A DNA stretch of 64,000 nt from Bacteroidales bacterium (GCA_021740625.1 JAIOZK010000001.1:124001-188000), one strand, 5' to 3'. Counted from the first letter of the stretch, positions 1 to 9,683 are shown. Notes: a model not told the origin generated them from the sequence alone. Translations and numbers: made by a program.

Positions 1-2
1 AA

Positions 3-1340
3 ATTGTCCACTTTGCTTTTTCCCAGCATCCCGCTCCAAAAAAAGTACTGGTGTTTTCAGGGAACTTTGTTGCCTTGATGCGGCAAATAAAAAAGTATCC
101 TGATGCTGAAGTTGATTTCATTGAAATGAATCCGGTCCAATTCGAACAACAGAAAAAATTTCACAATGAAGCAGATTCGATGGTTTATGAAAATGTCAGC
201 CTGATCCTGGAAGACCCGGTTCTATATCTGAGAACATCGCAGAAAAAATATGATCTCATCATCATGAACATGCCGGGGCCGTCAAGTGCAATGATCAACC
301 GCTATTATACGAAATCTTTTTTTAAAAGAGTGCATGATCATCTTTCAGAGCATGGTGTTTTTGCGTTTTACCTTCCCCCCGTAGAAAACTACCTAAGCGA
401 TCAACTGCTGGCCCTCATCTCAAGCATTGTGAATACCCTGAAAATGGAATTTCAGCACATTGATATCGTAAGCAGCAAAAGGATCTATTTGCTGGCATCC
501 GCTAATTCTTTGTCAGCAAATATTCTAGACACGCTCGAAAAACGGAATATTGAAAATGAATTTGTGAATGGACATTATTTCAAAGAAGATCTTGTCAGGA
601 TGCGCAGTGAAATGATCCGTGAAAAGCTGTTGGATGAAGCCCCATTGAACAAGAACTTCAGACCAATTGCATATTATTATCAGATCAGACACTGGTTGCA
701 TCAATTCGATATCAGCATGGATTACATTTTCGCCTTGATGATCGCAATGATCATCCTGGTGCTCATACTAATCAAACCCATTAATTTCGGACTTTTTACA
801 GGAGGGTTTACCGCCTCGGCCCTTGAATTCCTGATCATTCTTTCTTTCCAGGTCATTTACGGATACTTGTATCAATTTGTAGGATTGATCATTGCTGTTT
901 TCATGCTTGGCTTGTATTTCGGAAGCAGCAAACTGACAAAACTCTTTAAACCCAGAGGCCAAAGAGAATTTTTAATCATACATGCATGTATTGGTATATC
1001 TGCTTTACTGATCCCCCTGCTGCTGAAATCACTCGACGATAAAATGTTCAACCAGTATATTATCCAGGGCATCATATTGTTGCTGACCATCCTGATCGGC
1101 TCCCTAACAGGTTTGCAATATGCAAGTGCGTGTTCACTTTTCGATCAAAAGGCAAACAGGATTGCTGCCAGCACGTATTTTTCTGATATGGCCGGCTCTG
1201 CCTTCGGAATTTTGATCGCATCGGTATTATTGGTACCTTTATTCGGGATCATGAAAAGCGGAGTAATCTTGCTTGTATTTAATGCGTTTTCCATTTTGAA
1301 CATCATGATCAGAAGCAAAGTTACCCAATTGAAATCATAA
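3..1340 (+). CDS. Spermidine-synthase-like membrane protein, 5'-truncated by the window edge
   Basis: The reading frame is open to the first bases of the window, so the GTG at 51 is not the true start; upstream codons read IVHFAFSQHPAPKKVLV, the strand and turn before the SAM-binding loop of spermidine synthases. The first ~170 residues follow the aminopropyltransferase Rossmann fold (acidic strand VDFIEMNP, YDLIIMNMPGPSSA, then YYTKSFF as in SpeE). The C-terminal half holds about six to seven membrane segments. In the family the SAM loop is glycine-rich and the catalytic aspartate lies in a D-S-x-D-P motif; here these read FSGNF and MNMPGP, so classical aminopropyl transfer is doubtful. Proteins with this fold fused to membrane segments are usually annotated as fused MFS/spermidine synthase; the substrate is unknown. 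It precedes the radical SAM gene by 15 bases and is probably cotranscribed with it. Confidence 0.7.
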   Translation: MVHFAFSQHPAPKKVLVFSGNFVALMRQIKKYPDAEVDFIEMNPVQFEQQKKFHNEADSMVYENVSLILEDPVLYLRTSQKKYDLIIMNMPGPSSAMINRYYTKSFFKRVHDHLSEHGVFAFYLPPVENYLSDQLLALISSIVNTLKMEFQHIDIVSSKRIYLLASANSLSANILDTLEKRNIENEFVNGHYFKEDLVRMRSEMIREKLLDEAPLNKNFRPIAYYYQIRHWLHQFDISMDYIFALMIAMIILVLILIKPINFGLFTGGFTASALEFLIILSFQVIYGYLYQFVGLIIAVFMLGLYFGSSKLTKLFKPRGQREFLIIHACIGISALLIPLLLKSLDDKMFNQYIIQGIILLLTILIGSLTGLQYASACSLFDQKANRIAASTYFSDMAGSAFGILIASVLLVPLFGIMKSGVILLVFNAFSILNIMIRSKVTQLKS

Positions 1341-1355
1341 AGATTTTTGCGAAAT

Positions 1356-2513
1356 ATGACGCAATTCAGTAAAAGAGAATTTATTAAAACAGGATTTTGC
1401 AGTCTCTGCGGACTGGCTTTTGGCATACCTGCAATGGGTAGGATGATCGGCAAGAATAATGCAGGATTTCTGGCCAAACTGCCAGAAGAGGAGTTGTGGA
1501 AGTGGAGCAAGGAAGCCATGTATTATATCAGCACCCCGCGCGGAATCAAATGTTTGTTATGCCCGCAGGCCTGTGTGCTGAAAGAAGGGGAAGTGGGAGA
1601 TTGCAAGACAAATGTAAATTACGGTGAAAAACTTTATTCAATAACGTATGGAAATCCATGCGCCGTACACGTGGATCCCATCGAAAAGAAACCGCTCTTT
1701 CATTTTCTACCTGAAACACTTGCCTTCTCCATTGCCACAGCAGGATGCAACCTGGCCTGCCTGAACTGTCAAAACTGGGAGATATCCCAATCTTCACCAA
1801 AAGAAACCAGGAATTATGATCTTTTTCCTGATCAAGTGGTTAAAAAAGCAAAAGAATACCAGTGCCAATCCATTGCATACACTTACTCCGATCCGGTAGC
1901 TTTTTATGAATACACCTACGACACATCAAAACTTGCGCGGGAAGAAGGTCTGAAGAATGTTCTGATTTCCGCAGGTTATATCAATGAAGAACCTCTGCGG
2001 GAACTTTGCAAGTATGCAGATGCAGCCAACATTGACCTCAAATCCTTCAGCAATGAGATCTATGAGATGCTGAATGCCGGGACACTAGAACCCATCCTCA
2101 ACACATTAAAAATACTGAAAGAGGAAGGCATCTGGCTTGAGATCACCAACCTTGTAGTGCCTGATTGGACGGATGATTTTGATATGATTAAAAAAATGTG
2201 TGCTTGGCTTGCCGAAAACGGCTTTGAAGATACCCCTTTGCATTTTAGCCGCTTTCATCCTACATACAAATTACAAAAATTGCCGCCCACCCCAAGATCA
2301 ACGCTTATGAAAGCAAGAGAAACAGGTTTTTCCGAAGGATTAAAATATGTTTATGTTGGGAACATCCCTGGTACGGATGCAGAAAATACTTACTGTCCGA
2401 ATTGTAATAAACTGATAATAAAACGCAAAGGATTTTCAATTCTGGAAAATCATATTGTAGACGCCAGATGTGCTTATTGTGAAACCAAAATAGCCGGACG
2501 ATGGGAGATATAG
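1356..2513 (+). CDS. AmmeMemoRadiSam system radical SAM enzyme (AmrS-like)
   Basis: This protein of about 385 residues has the radical SAM cluster motif CX3CX2C in TAGCNLACLNCQNWEISQ, near residues 131-138, which is characteristic of the AmrS family. An N-terminal cysteine pair (CLLCPQAC) and a C-terminal pair of CxxC motifs (CPNC, CAYC) are also typical. The family usually occurs with Memo and AMMECR1 domain proteins; neither is visible here, and they may lie left of the window. The ATG at 1356 is preferred over an in-frame TTG at 1347. The N-terminus reads SKREFIKTG followed by a hydrophobic stretch, resembling a twin-arginine signal with Lys-Arg in place of Arg-Arg, so export is possible. 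The reaction is not known for this family. Confidence 0.85.
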   Translation: MTQFSKREFIKTGFCSLCGLAFGIPAMGRMIGKNNAGFLAKLPEEELWKWSKEAMYYISTPRGIKCLLCPQACVLKEGEVGDCKTNVNYGEKLYSITYGNPCAVHVDPIEKKPLFHFLPETLAFSIATAGCNLACLNCQNWEISQSSPKETRNYDLFPDQVVKKAKEYQCQSIAYTYSDPVAFYEYTYDTSKLAREEGLKNVLISAGYINEEPLRELCKYADAANIDLKSFSNEIYEMLNAGTLEPILNTLKILKEEGIWLEITNLVVPDWTDDFDMIKKMCAWLAENGFEDTPLHFSRFHPTYKLQKLPPTPRSTLMKARETGFSEGLKYVYVGNIPGTDAENTYCPNCNKLIIKRKGFSILENHIVDARCAYCETKIAGRWEI

Positions 2514-2517
2514 ATCA

Positions 2518-2650
2518 ATGTGTTATGCATATATTCTGCGTATTCATGGGTCTTATTTTTATACAAAACGGATTGCAGATTTATCTGAGAAAGACTTTTG
2601 ATCTGGATGGGAAAAGAAAAGCCGAATCAATCACCACTCCCCTATTTTGA
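2518..2650 (+). pseudogene. Probable decayed GIY-YIG endonuclease fragment
   Basis: An ATG at 2518 opens 27 codons reading MCYAYILRIHGSYFYTKRIA and then ADLSEKDF before a TGA at 2599. This resembles the start of small GIY-YIG proteins (YYVYILxSxxDGSFYIGxTxDLxxR). A second frame continues with GKRKAESITTPLF, which resembles the following GK-x-ST-x-x-x-P stretch of the same family. The piece therefore looks like a frameshifted, truncated remnant. The match is short and made by eye, so chance resemblance is possible. Confidence 0.3.
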
Positions 2651-2653
2651 TTT

Positions 2654-5600
2654 TTAGTCATTGCCATCCGGATTTTCATTTCCCATTCCTTGCTTATAAG
2701 CTTTCATTTCCTTGCGCTGCTCTCGATTATTGTATCCAAGGGTGGATTCCACACCACTGAGTACTCCTTTCCAGAGATAATTGAATATGGATTTCTGAGG
2801 ATCACGCTGGTAAAAGATCTGTCCCACGCGTATAGGCCTTCCAAAGCGCCGGTTATTTGATTTTAGCAAAATATTATTCGCCAAAAAAGTCAGGATGCCG
2901 TCACCAATCCCACCCCTGTTTCCTTTTTGCCTGTTGATCATTTTGATCTTAAATTTGCGGTAAGGAAAATAAAGATGACCTATCGCATAATCCTTGTTTC
3001 CAAATATATTGACTGTATCTACCGAACCGTTCCCGCTCTTAATCTCCACGCCAAATAAATTGACCGAAAGGGAATTGAATTCCGGAAGATTCATCCTGGT
3101 CAAATTGGCATGAAAAGCAAAAGTATCCGAGGGATGATTTAATTTCAGATTTAACTGGGCATTCATCAGTCCTTTGTTCATGATTTGCCCCCTGGCACTC
3201 AATCCCATTACGGGGTTTCTTAAAATACGCATGCTATCATTGGTAATATTGGTGAGTCTTACCTGCATATCACTGAAGTGAATTTCGCCCGGATTGACTG
3301 ATTTTTCCACCATCTCACCATACGTAATCCTTGCATTATTCAGCCACAGCGTATCGATCATCAGGTCGAAATCAAGTGATTCGAGGAGATCCTGGGGCAT
3401 CGGACTGGTATGCCATTCCGGGAAAGGTACGCGTTTATCCCGAAATGCCTCAAATCGTGTGTTATTGACTTCTACTCTAATTGCATTCAGCTTTTGATCA
3501 TTCAGCAAATCCCGAAAATTCAACCCCCTGATTTTTATTCCCTGGAAATCAACATCCATGCGGTCGGTCTGGTAGCCCAGCTCCCTCGAAAATGTATATT
3601 TTGGATAATTGGGGTGAATTGCAAAATCTCCTATGTCAAGCCTTTCCTCTCCGGTTGAAATAACAATATCTTTCAGAGAAAAGGTATACATGCTGTCGGT
3701 GGAATATATTGTATATTCAGATTTTGTGAGATCAATGCTCTTTGAAAACAAAAAACCAGGCTTTGCGATTAAACTGGAATCAATTTTAAAGTTGTGAACC
3801 TTTCCACGTATATTATCCAGTGTAAAGCTTTTTTCCTTCTCCCTGTTATGGAATGTGAAATCAACATCCAAAAGATCAGTTTCACCAATATTCACAATAT
3901 GAAAAGGAGAAGGCAATGAAATACTTCCATCAGGTTTTCCTGTTCCTTCATTTGCATGTATACCCATTTGCATGCGAGTACTGTCAATGACCAGGTGCCT
4001 TATGATAAGACCCTTGCCCCGAAACAAGGAATCGAATTGCAATCCTTCAAAACTTAACTGCCTGTTCAATAAAATCATTTCACTGCTCACTTCCGAAATT
4101 GTATCAAAATACTTCAAATTATGCACTTGCAATTCCTGATCCTGGCTGCTGGTATACAATGAATCAATCCGAATACTTGCATTGTTTTTTTCAATTATTG
4201 AATTGACATTTTTCAACAGAATATTAAAATGATCGAGAGGCAGTTTACTTACGAGGGGTTTAAGGATCAAGGAAGAGTCAAAGTTCAGATCATAAAAGTA
4301 AGCCGAAAGATCAGTGGAAAGATAAAACTTTCCTTCTTCGATCAGTTGCATATCGGAGTTTTTTACAGAGATTTTACCAATGCGGTAAGAATCCGCGAAA
4401 TCGGGTATACGAATTACAGGAGCAGGTTTGTTGTCTGCGTTTGTGTCTCCCCGAGAATAGATCATTATTTTAGAAGTGGGTAAATCTAACTCCGCAATAT
4501 CTACATCATGTTCAAAATAATAATTGTCAAAATCAACACCATTCGCTATAAGGCGGGGGATTTTCACACGCGTATGCTGATTTTCTTCCGTGGAATCTAA
4601 TTCTGCCGGTGCATATTCTACACCCAGTAAATCTATAGAATTACTACTCTTTGAAACCCTGATCTTATCAATACTGAAATCAAAGCGTTCGTTTTTGATG
4701 GGAATCCTGATATTGTCAAAATTTAAATCAAAATCTTCCGCATAAAAAAGCTTTGATTCTGAAGTTTCAAAAACGCTATCCAATTTAACCCCAACAAACA
4801 AAGCATCAATATCCCTGAGGTGAAAATTATCATCTGCATCATTCAATACTACAAATGATGCCGATAAATCTTCCACACGGAAGGAGTCCAGCTTTATAAG
4901 TTCCAGATAATTCCGGACCTGTCTTTTAATCTTATGATGGACTTCATGTAATTTTTGGGTTTTTTGAATTTCAGGATCGATCAGAAAGTTGAAAGCCGGT
5001 TGGATTATGCTTGTATATCTTACATCCAGTTGTTGCCTGTTTATTATATTCCAGTAGTCAAAATCATGCAGTTCAAACGATGACAGGTGAAGATCACGCA
5101 AATTAACTTTCTGCTTCTTTTTATTGTTTGCAAGGATTGAAGCTTTTATCTGACTGATCTTCAGGTATTTATTTTGTGAATTAAAATCCAACTCACCAGC
5201 ATTTAAGCTGAGGTTTTCATGATCATCAAAATCCAGATCATATAGTTTAAGATCGAGAAAACCCGGTTGTTTGAAACCACTTGTATCGATAAGCAGATTT
5301 TCTGCGTAAATATCAGATCTTGTCCTGATTGTGGCATTTTTTCCTGTAGAATCAAGAAAATCCAGTTCAACTTTTCCGTTGGTAACTTCAATTGAAGCAA
5401 AACGAAGGTTATTTCCTGGCCTTCTGCCTGAAGTTGTTGATCCGTTTTTTAAAATTCGTTTGTACAGATCAATGCCCTGAACTTTAAGATCACCGAACTT
5501 GTTGAAATCACCATGGATTAGGCTCCAAATCGAAACTTCGGTCAATGTGAGATCTGGAATAGTTAGGATTAGTGTATCCTTAGCTTGGCCAGGATCAATG

Positions 5601-6898
5601 AGATTTACTTTTTGTAACTTTAACTGCTCTTTTTCAGCAGAATACTCCAATCCTCCCATGGATAAAGACATCTCAGACTGGTTTTTAAGAGAACTGTTTT
5701 TTGCAGTGATCTGAACATTACCCTTCACCATCTTTTGGGGTCCTAAAAATGCAATGTTTGAATCAAGAACAATTCTTTCTATTAATAAGGAAAGATCACT
5801 GACATGAATCAATTGGTTTTGCTGGTCCTTCTTTTGCTCAATATCCAGGTTCCCATCCATTAGCCGAAAGCAATCAACGCTTAACTTTTTGACCAATGGT
5901 GACAAAAGCTCATAAATCTTGTTGTTGCTGTAGTTGTATGTATTGGGACTTAAAGACTCTTCAGTTTTGTTGTAATGAACAAATGCTTTGTGAATGAGAA
6001 TACTATCGATCGACAAATCTTCCCCTAAAGCGAGCTTTCTGATCTCAAAACCTTTTACCTGTGTAAGCGGTGTAATAACTTCCAGTTTTCCCACAGGATT
6101 TTTGGCCATATCTGGCTTTGCCTCAAATCCAGAAATCTCAAATAACTCCTCTGAAGTTGTCAATCTGATTTTTCGTGCAGACAGAGCATGGTTCTTGAGG
6201 ATCTTCCTGAATCCTTTCAAGGAAACATCAATATGTTCAGAAAAAAACAAATTTTGACGGCTGGTATCACTTGTCTCATCCAGTTCGAAATTCGTTAACT
6301 GTATATCAAAGCTTTGAATGGATGAGTTTATGGAAGTATCGTAAGGAAACTTATATATATCAAGAACTCCATTGCTGATTTTAAAAGTATCAATGCTGAT
6401 TTTTTCAAAAAACTTCATTGCCGATTGGTGCATGGCCTTTTTTAACTCAATGTGCGGATTTTTGGTTGTATTTGTATCACCGGTATAAATTTTTATCAGC
6501 GGACTGCTGATGGAAAAGTCCTGTATGAGTAGTTTACGGGAAGGATAAATTTTAAATATGCTAATATCTCTGATCTCAAGCGTATCAATAATAATTTCAT
6601 AAACATTGTGCTTTGCATCATCCACAATTACGGTGGTATCTCCTTTCAGAAAAAAGTCCAGCAACAAAATAGAATTATCACGCAAACGGTAATCAATTTT
6701 GGAGAAACTCAATTCGTATTTACCATTGCTCTTATCATGCACCGCGTCTTTGATGACTTTCTCAAGGATATGTTCCTTGAAAACAAAGATGGATATCAGG
6801 AACAGGATCACGATAATAAGAATAACATAAAGCGCGCGCTTTTGCCAGCTCCTGCCTTTCTTCGATTTTTTTCCCTCTCTTTTTTCAGTTTCGCTCAT
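2654..6898 (-). CDS. Giant AsmA/TamB-like envelope protein (1414 aa)
   Basis: The protein has a short basic cytoplasmic N-terminus, one membrane anchor at about residues 23-44, and then more than 1300 residues of alternating short beta strands rich in Asp, Ser and Leu. This is the pattern of AsmA-clan proteins that form long lipid-conducting beta-grooves between the inner and outer membranes. No DUF490-type TamB C-terminus is recognisable; the end is basic (RRFGRPIRVGQIFYQRDPQK) and may lie at the outer membrane. The gene follows the secreted phosphatase/nuclease gene with a 4-base gap, so the two probably form an operon. Lipid transport is an inference from the clan, not seen directly. It is distinct from the TamB protein at 48935. 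Confidence 0.6.
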   Translation of the reverse strand: MSETEKREGKKSKKGRSWQKRALYVILIIVILFLISIFVFKEHILEKVIKDAVHDKSNGKYELSFSKIDYRLRDNSILLLDFFLKGDTTVIVDDAKHNVYEIIIDTLEIRDISIFKIYPSRKLLIQDFSISSPLIKIYTGDTNTTKNPHIELKKAMHQSAMKFFEKISIDTFKISNGVLDIYKFPYDTSINSSIQSFDIQLTNFELDETSDTSRQNLFFSEHIDVSLKGFRKILKNHALSARKIRLTTSEELFEISGFEAKPDMAKNPVGKLEVITPLTQVKGFEIRKLALGEDLSIDSILIHKAFVHYNKTEESLSPNTYNYSNNKIYELLSPLVKKLSVDCFRLMDGNLDIEQKKDQQNQLIHVSDLSLLIERIVLDSNIAFLGPQKMVKGNVQITAKNSSLKNQSEMSLSMGGLEYSAEKEQLKLQKVNLIDPGQAKDTLILTIPDLTLTEVSIWSLIHGDFNKFGDLKVQGIDLYKRILKNGSTTSGRRPGNNLRFASIEVTNGKVELDFLDSTGKNATIRTRSDIYAENLLIDTSGFKQPGFLDLKLYDLDFDDHENLSLNAGELDFNSQNKYLKISQIKASILANNKKKQKVNLRDLHLSSFELHDFDYWNIINRQQLDVRYTSIIQPAFNFLIDPEIQKTQKLHEVHHKIKRQVRNYLELIKLDSFRVEDLSASFVVLNDADDNFHLRDIDALFVGVKLDSVFETSESKLFYAEDFDLNFDNIRIPIKNERFDFSIDKIRVSKSSNSIDLLGVEYAPAELDSTEENQHTRVKIPRLIANGVDFDNYYFEHDVDIAELDLPTSKIMIYSRGDTNADNKPAPVIRIPDFADSYRIGKISVKNSDMQLIEEGKFYLSTDLSAYFYDLNFDSSLILKPLVSKLPLDHFNILLKNVNSIIEKNNASIRIDSLYTSSQDQELQVHNLKYFDTISEVSSEMILLNRQLSFEGLQFDSLFRGKGLIIRHLVIDSTRMQMGIHANEGTGKPDGSISLPSPFHIVNIGETDLLDVDFTFHNREKEKSFTLDNIRGKVHNFKIDSSLIAKPGFLFSKSIDLTKSEYTIYSTDSMYTFSLKDIVISTGEERLDIGDFAIHPNYPKYTFSRELGYQTDRMDVDFQGIKIRGLNFRDLLNDQKLNAIRVEVNNTRFEAFRDKRVPFPEWHTSPMPQDLLESLDFDLMIDTLWLNNARITYGEMVEKSVNPGEIHFSDMQVRLTNITNDSMRILRNPVMGLSARGQIMNKGLMNAQLNLKLNHPSDTFAFHANLTRMNLPEFNSLSVNLFGVEIKSGNGSVDTVNIFGNKDYAIGHLYFPYRKFKIKMINRQKGNRGGIGDGILTFLANNILLKSNNRRFGRPIRVGQIFYQRDPQKSIFNYLWKGVLSGVESTLGYNNREQRKEMKAYKQGMGNENPDGND

Positions 6899-6902
6899 AA
6901 AG

Positions 6903-7952
6903 TTACTTTCTAATAAGCCTTAAACGAACCGGCAAATGATCGCTATAACCACCTTGATATCGGGGGCCGGTATATGTTCGGTAAGGCTTGTACCCCAATC
7001 CCTTTTGATCCGGTACCAGAAGATAATCCATATTAAGTATATCATAATAAGTATTTGTTCTTAAGCAGGATTCTTCCTTTAAAAGATCTTCAGATACAAA
7101 AAACAAATCAAAAATATACCACTTTTCCTTAAATTTAAGACTTCCTTCAATGTTTTTTGATGAATTTGGTCTTAAATTCTGTATCTTGCCCTGAAAATAA
7201 TCAATGAAATTTTCAAGACTGGCATCTTCTGCCTCATCATTAAAATCGCCGCAAATAATAATACTGCCATCTGTTTTCAATATATTCAAAGAATCTATCC
7301 ATGCACTCAGTGTATGGGCTGCATGCATACGGTAAGGTTCAGAGGACATGGCCCCCCCATACCTTGAAGGCCAGTGATTGACAAATATATAAAGCGTATC
7401 AAAACCAAAAACTCCTTTCACAAATAAAATATCCCTTGTTTTATTATTTCTGTCGAACGGAAAAACAATTGTTTTTGTCTTGCTGAGTAAAGGTTTAAAC
7501 TTGTTTTGCCTGTATAGAAGGGCTACATCAATACCACGTTCATCTTTGGAATCGTAGTGAATAATTCTGTAATTCAATTCATACAATGGGGTGTAATGAA
7601 GTAATTTTTCCAACACCACCCTACTCTCAACTTCAGCCAGTCCTACCAGAGCTGGTGGTTCCCATTCGCCAGCACCAATGATCACTTTGTAAATGGAATT
7701 GATCTTTTTGTTCAGCCTGTAATGGTTCCAGTTTTTTTCGCCCGCCGGGGTAAAAGAATCATCATCGGTAAGACTGTCCTCTTTCAGGTCAAATAAGTTT
7801 TCAACATTGTAAAACAAGAAATAATCCTGACTGGCAAGAATTTTAGCTTTATCTGATTCCTGTGAGCAAACTTTAGTGATAAAAGGTTCAATAATCAGGC
7901 AGATAGACAAGAATGCAAAGCATATAAATACTTGTGTTGTTTTCGTTTCCAT
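6903..7952 (-). CDS. Secreted endonuclease/exonuclease/phosphatase family protein
   Basis: This 349-residue protein has a hydrophobic N-terminal signal segment (about residues 8-30). The EEP fold motifs appear in order: NVENLFDL, GLAEVE (metal-binding Glu), RGIDVALLY, VNHWPSR, GDFND and the C-terminal YSDHLPV with the catalytic Asp-His. The family includes DNase I-like nucleases, inositol and sphingomyelin phosphodiesterases; the substrate cannot be told here. All catalytic residues appear intact. It is the first gene of a likely two-gene operon with the AsmA/TamB-like gene. Confidence 0.85.
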   Translation of the reverse strand: METKTTQVFICFAFLSICLIIEPFITKVCSQESDKAKILASQDYFLFYNVENLFDLKEDSLTDDDSFTPAGEKNWNHYRLNKKINSIYKVIIGAGEWEPPALVGLAEVESRVVLEKLLHYTPLYELNYRIIHYDSKDERGIDVALLYRQNKFKPLLSKTKTIVFPFDRNNKTRDILFVKGVFGFDTLYIFVNHWPSRYGGAMSSEPYRMHAAHTLSAWIDSLNILKTDGSIIICGDFNDEAEDASLENFIDYFQGKIQNLRPNSSKNIEGSLKFKEKWYIFDLFFVSEDLLKEESCLRTNTYYDILNMDYLLVPDQKGLGYKPYRTYTGPRYQGGYSDHLPVRLRLIRK

Positions 7953-8296
7953 GGTTCGATTTCGTTATTCAAGATACAAAGTTTAAAGATAAGAACTTTT
8001 CTGAAATCATGCAATGTGATATTTTCACGATTCAATGATATATGAGGCATTTCAGCAACCGTCCGAATATTGAAGGCCTTGATTGATAATTAACTCAAAT
8101 TATTCGTATAATTGTGGATCGAATTCATTGAAGATTGCTGGGCCGCAAACATGTGCTGACATGGCATTTGTTGATAAATTTTAATATACATGAGTTATTG
8201 ACTAGCAAGCCGTTACGGTATTTTTTAATAAATTGTTAAATTTATTAGAAATAAATGGGTTACCTTTTAAGTATAAACCGAATTAATAATTGACCA
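7953..8296. other. Intergenic region between divergent genes
   Basis: This AT-rich 344-base stretch separates the minus-strand nuclease-like gene from the plus-strand sigma factor. No coding sequence or RNA gene is recognisable. Its right end carries the GGGTTACC element described separately. Confidence 0.6.
8257..8283 (+). promoter_or_regulatory. Two-block promoter-like element upstream of the sigma factor (site A)
   Basis: GGGTTACC at 8257-8264, a 12-base spacer beginning TTTT, then ACCGAAT at 8277-8283. The start codon of the sigma gene lies 13 bases downstream. The same blocks with the same 12-base spacer occur at 14488-14514 (minus strand) and 14716-14742. Site A and the minus-strand site share 18 identical bases beginning ATAAATGGG. 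Layout and spacing resemble the -35/-10 promoters of alternative (ECF-type) sigma factors. Whether it is a promoter or an activator site is inference. Confidence 0.6.
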
Positions 8297-8866
8297 GTGA
8301 GGGAATACAGTGTTGAAGAATTACTAGAGGGGATCAGACAACATAACACAGATGTCCTAAAGTTCATTTACAGGTCATATTATCCGCAAATTCAACATTT
8401 GGTTGTGACAAACAGCGGAAATGACGATGATGCACAAGATATTTATCAGGACGCACTGATTGTGATTTATAAAAAGATCCTCAAAAACGAGATTCAACTG
8501 GTTGATTGTTCTTTTGGTACTTATTTATACTCGATTTGCAAACTTCTTTGGTTAAAGCAGCTTGAAAAGAAGAAACAAAACAATGATTTTTATCCTGAGG
8601 ATGATGTTATTGTAGATGATAATGAAGAACTCTTACAAGAGTTTGAGCAGATGGAAAAATTCAAGCTTTTTCAGAAGCACTTCAGAAGTTTAAGGAAAGA
8701 TTGCAGAAAAGTTCTGGAGTTATCACTTGAAAAAGTACCCTTGAAAAAAATTGCAGAAATCATGGGATACAAAAGTGATAAATATGCAAAAAAGAGAAAA
8801 TACCAATGCAAGGAAAAACTTGTAGACAATATTAAAAAGGATCCCAAATTTAAAGAGTTTATATAA
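8297..8866 (+). CDS. Sigma-70 family RNA polymerase sigma factor (ECF-like)
   Basis: This 189-residue protein has a sigma region 2-like part (DDDAQDIYQDALIVIYKKI, about residues 44-63) and a C-terminal helix-turn-helix resembling region 4 (LRKDCRKVLELSLEKVPLKKIAEIMGYKSD, split here over residues ~130-165). Region 3 is absent, as in ECF factors. Start: an in-frame TGA lies two codons upstream, so the GTG at 8297 is the first possible start. The stop codon overlaps the ATG of the next gene (TAATG), which implies translational coupling with the membrane TPR protein. The upstream element is repeated before two nearby genes, which suggests it controls itself and those genes. Confidence 0.85.
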   Translation: MREYSVEELLEGIRQHNTDVLKFIYRSYYPQIQHLVVTNSGNDDDAQDIYQDALIVIYKKILKNEIQLVDCSFGTYLYSICKLLWLKQLEKKKQNNDFYPEDDVIVDDNEELLQEFEQMEKFKLFQKHFRSLRKDCRKVLELSLEKVPLKKIAEIMGYKSDKYAKKRKYQCKEKLVDNIKKDPKFKEFI

Positions 8867-9612
8867 TGGATACTAGAACAATAAAATTAATTGAAGAATA
8901 CCTGAATGATGAATTGGAAAGCGAAGCGCTCAAAGCATTCCAAGCAGAGCTGAATGAGAATCCTGAGCTGATGAAAGAAGTAAAGTTGCACAGTGAAATA
9001 AATCAGGCAATTATGGACAAGGACAGCCAGAAACTTCGCAATGAATTACAAGCAATTCATCAGGAACTCAAAAGAAAGCAACTTGCGGCAAGAATCATTA
9101 AAGTATTGAGTAAACCGGTGTATGCCAGTAGCCTTGCAGCAACCGTTCTCATTGCCATCATCGTAGCCGGAATATTGTTCTTTTCCGATGCAAATACCAA
9201 TAGCTCCGAGGGAATTTTTTCAAATTATTATCAGGCTGACGATGCAATCATGATGGTCAGGTCGGGAACAAGCCCCGAAGACATCAACCTTAAGGAAGCG
9301 CTCTTAGCCTATCATGAAAAGAAATATGACAATGCAATTGAACTTTTGCAGCATCAAAACAATAATATTCTGGCAAAGTATTATCTGGGTTTGTCCTATC
9401 TTGAAACGGATAAACTGGAAAAAGCCATTGAAACATTTCAGTCGATCATCGAGCACAAAAACAATTTATTCGTTGAACAAGCCGAATGGTATTTATCATT
9501 ATGCTACGTAAAAAGTGCCAGGGAAGAAAAAGCAAAAATATTGCTCGAGAAGATTAGCGATAGTAAAAGTATTTATAAAGAAAAGGCCGAGAAGATTTTA
9601 AAGAAGATTTAA
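8866..9612 (+). CDS. Membrane-anchored TPR protein, candidate anti-sigma partner
   Basis: This 248-residue protein begins with a helical domain (IEEYLNDELESEALKAFQAE) like the cytoplasmic domains of Bacteroidota anti-sigma proteins but without zinc-binding cysteines. One membrane segment lies at about residues 85-107. The C-terminal half carries tetratricopeptide-like repeats (AKYYLGLSYLETDKLEKAIE, then AEWYLSLCYVKSAREEKAK). This gives a cytoplasmic segment joined to a periplasmic TPR sensor. Its ATG overlaps the sigma stop codon, and the pair ends at an intrinsic terminator. The anti-sigma role is inferred from topology and position. Confidence 0.75.
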   Translation: MDTRTIKLIEEYLNDELESEALKAFQAELNENPELMKEVKLHSEINQAIMDKDSQKLRNELQAIHQELKRKQLAARIIKVLSKPVYASSLAATVLIAIIVAGILFFSDANTNSSEGIFSNYYQADDAIMMVRSGTSPEDINLKEALLAYHEKKYDNAIELLQHQNNNILAKYYLGLSYLETDKLEKAIETFQSIIEHKNNLFVEQAEWYLSLCYVKSAREEKAKILLEKISDSKSIYKEKAEKILKKI

Positions 9613-9653
9613 AATTCGGCCTTTGATCCTTACCTGGATTCCAAAAACCCCCG

Positions 9654-9683
9654 AAAGCCCCATTGAAAAATGGGGCTTTTTTC
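9654..9683 (+). terminator. Intrinsic terminator after the sigma/TPR pair
   Basis: The 11-base arms AAAGCCCCATT (9654-9664) and AATGGGGCTTT (9669-9679) enclose a GAAA loop and are followed by further Ts. Confidence 0.9.

Noticed and set aside
51-53. GTG at 51 as the start of the first gene
   Set aside because: Homologous fold sequence continues upstream in frame to the window edge.
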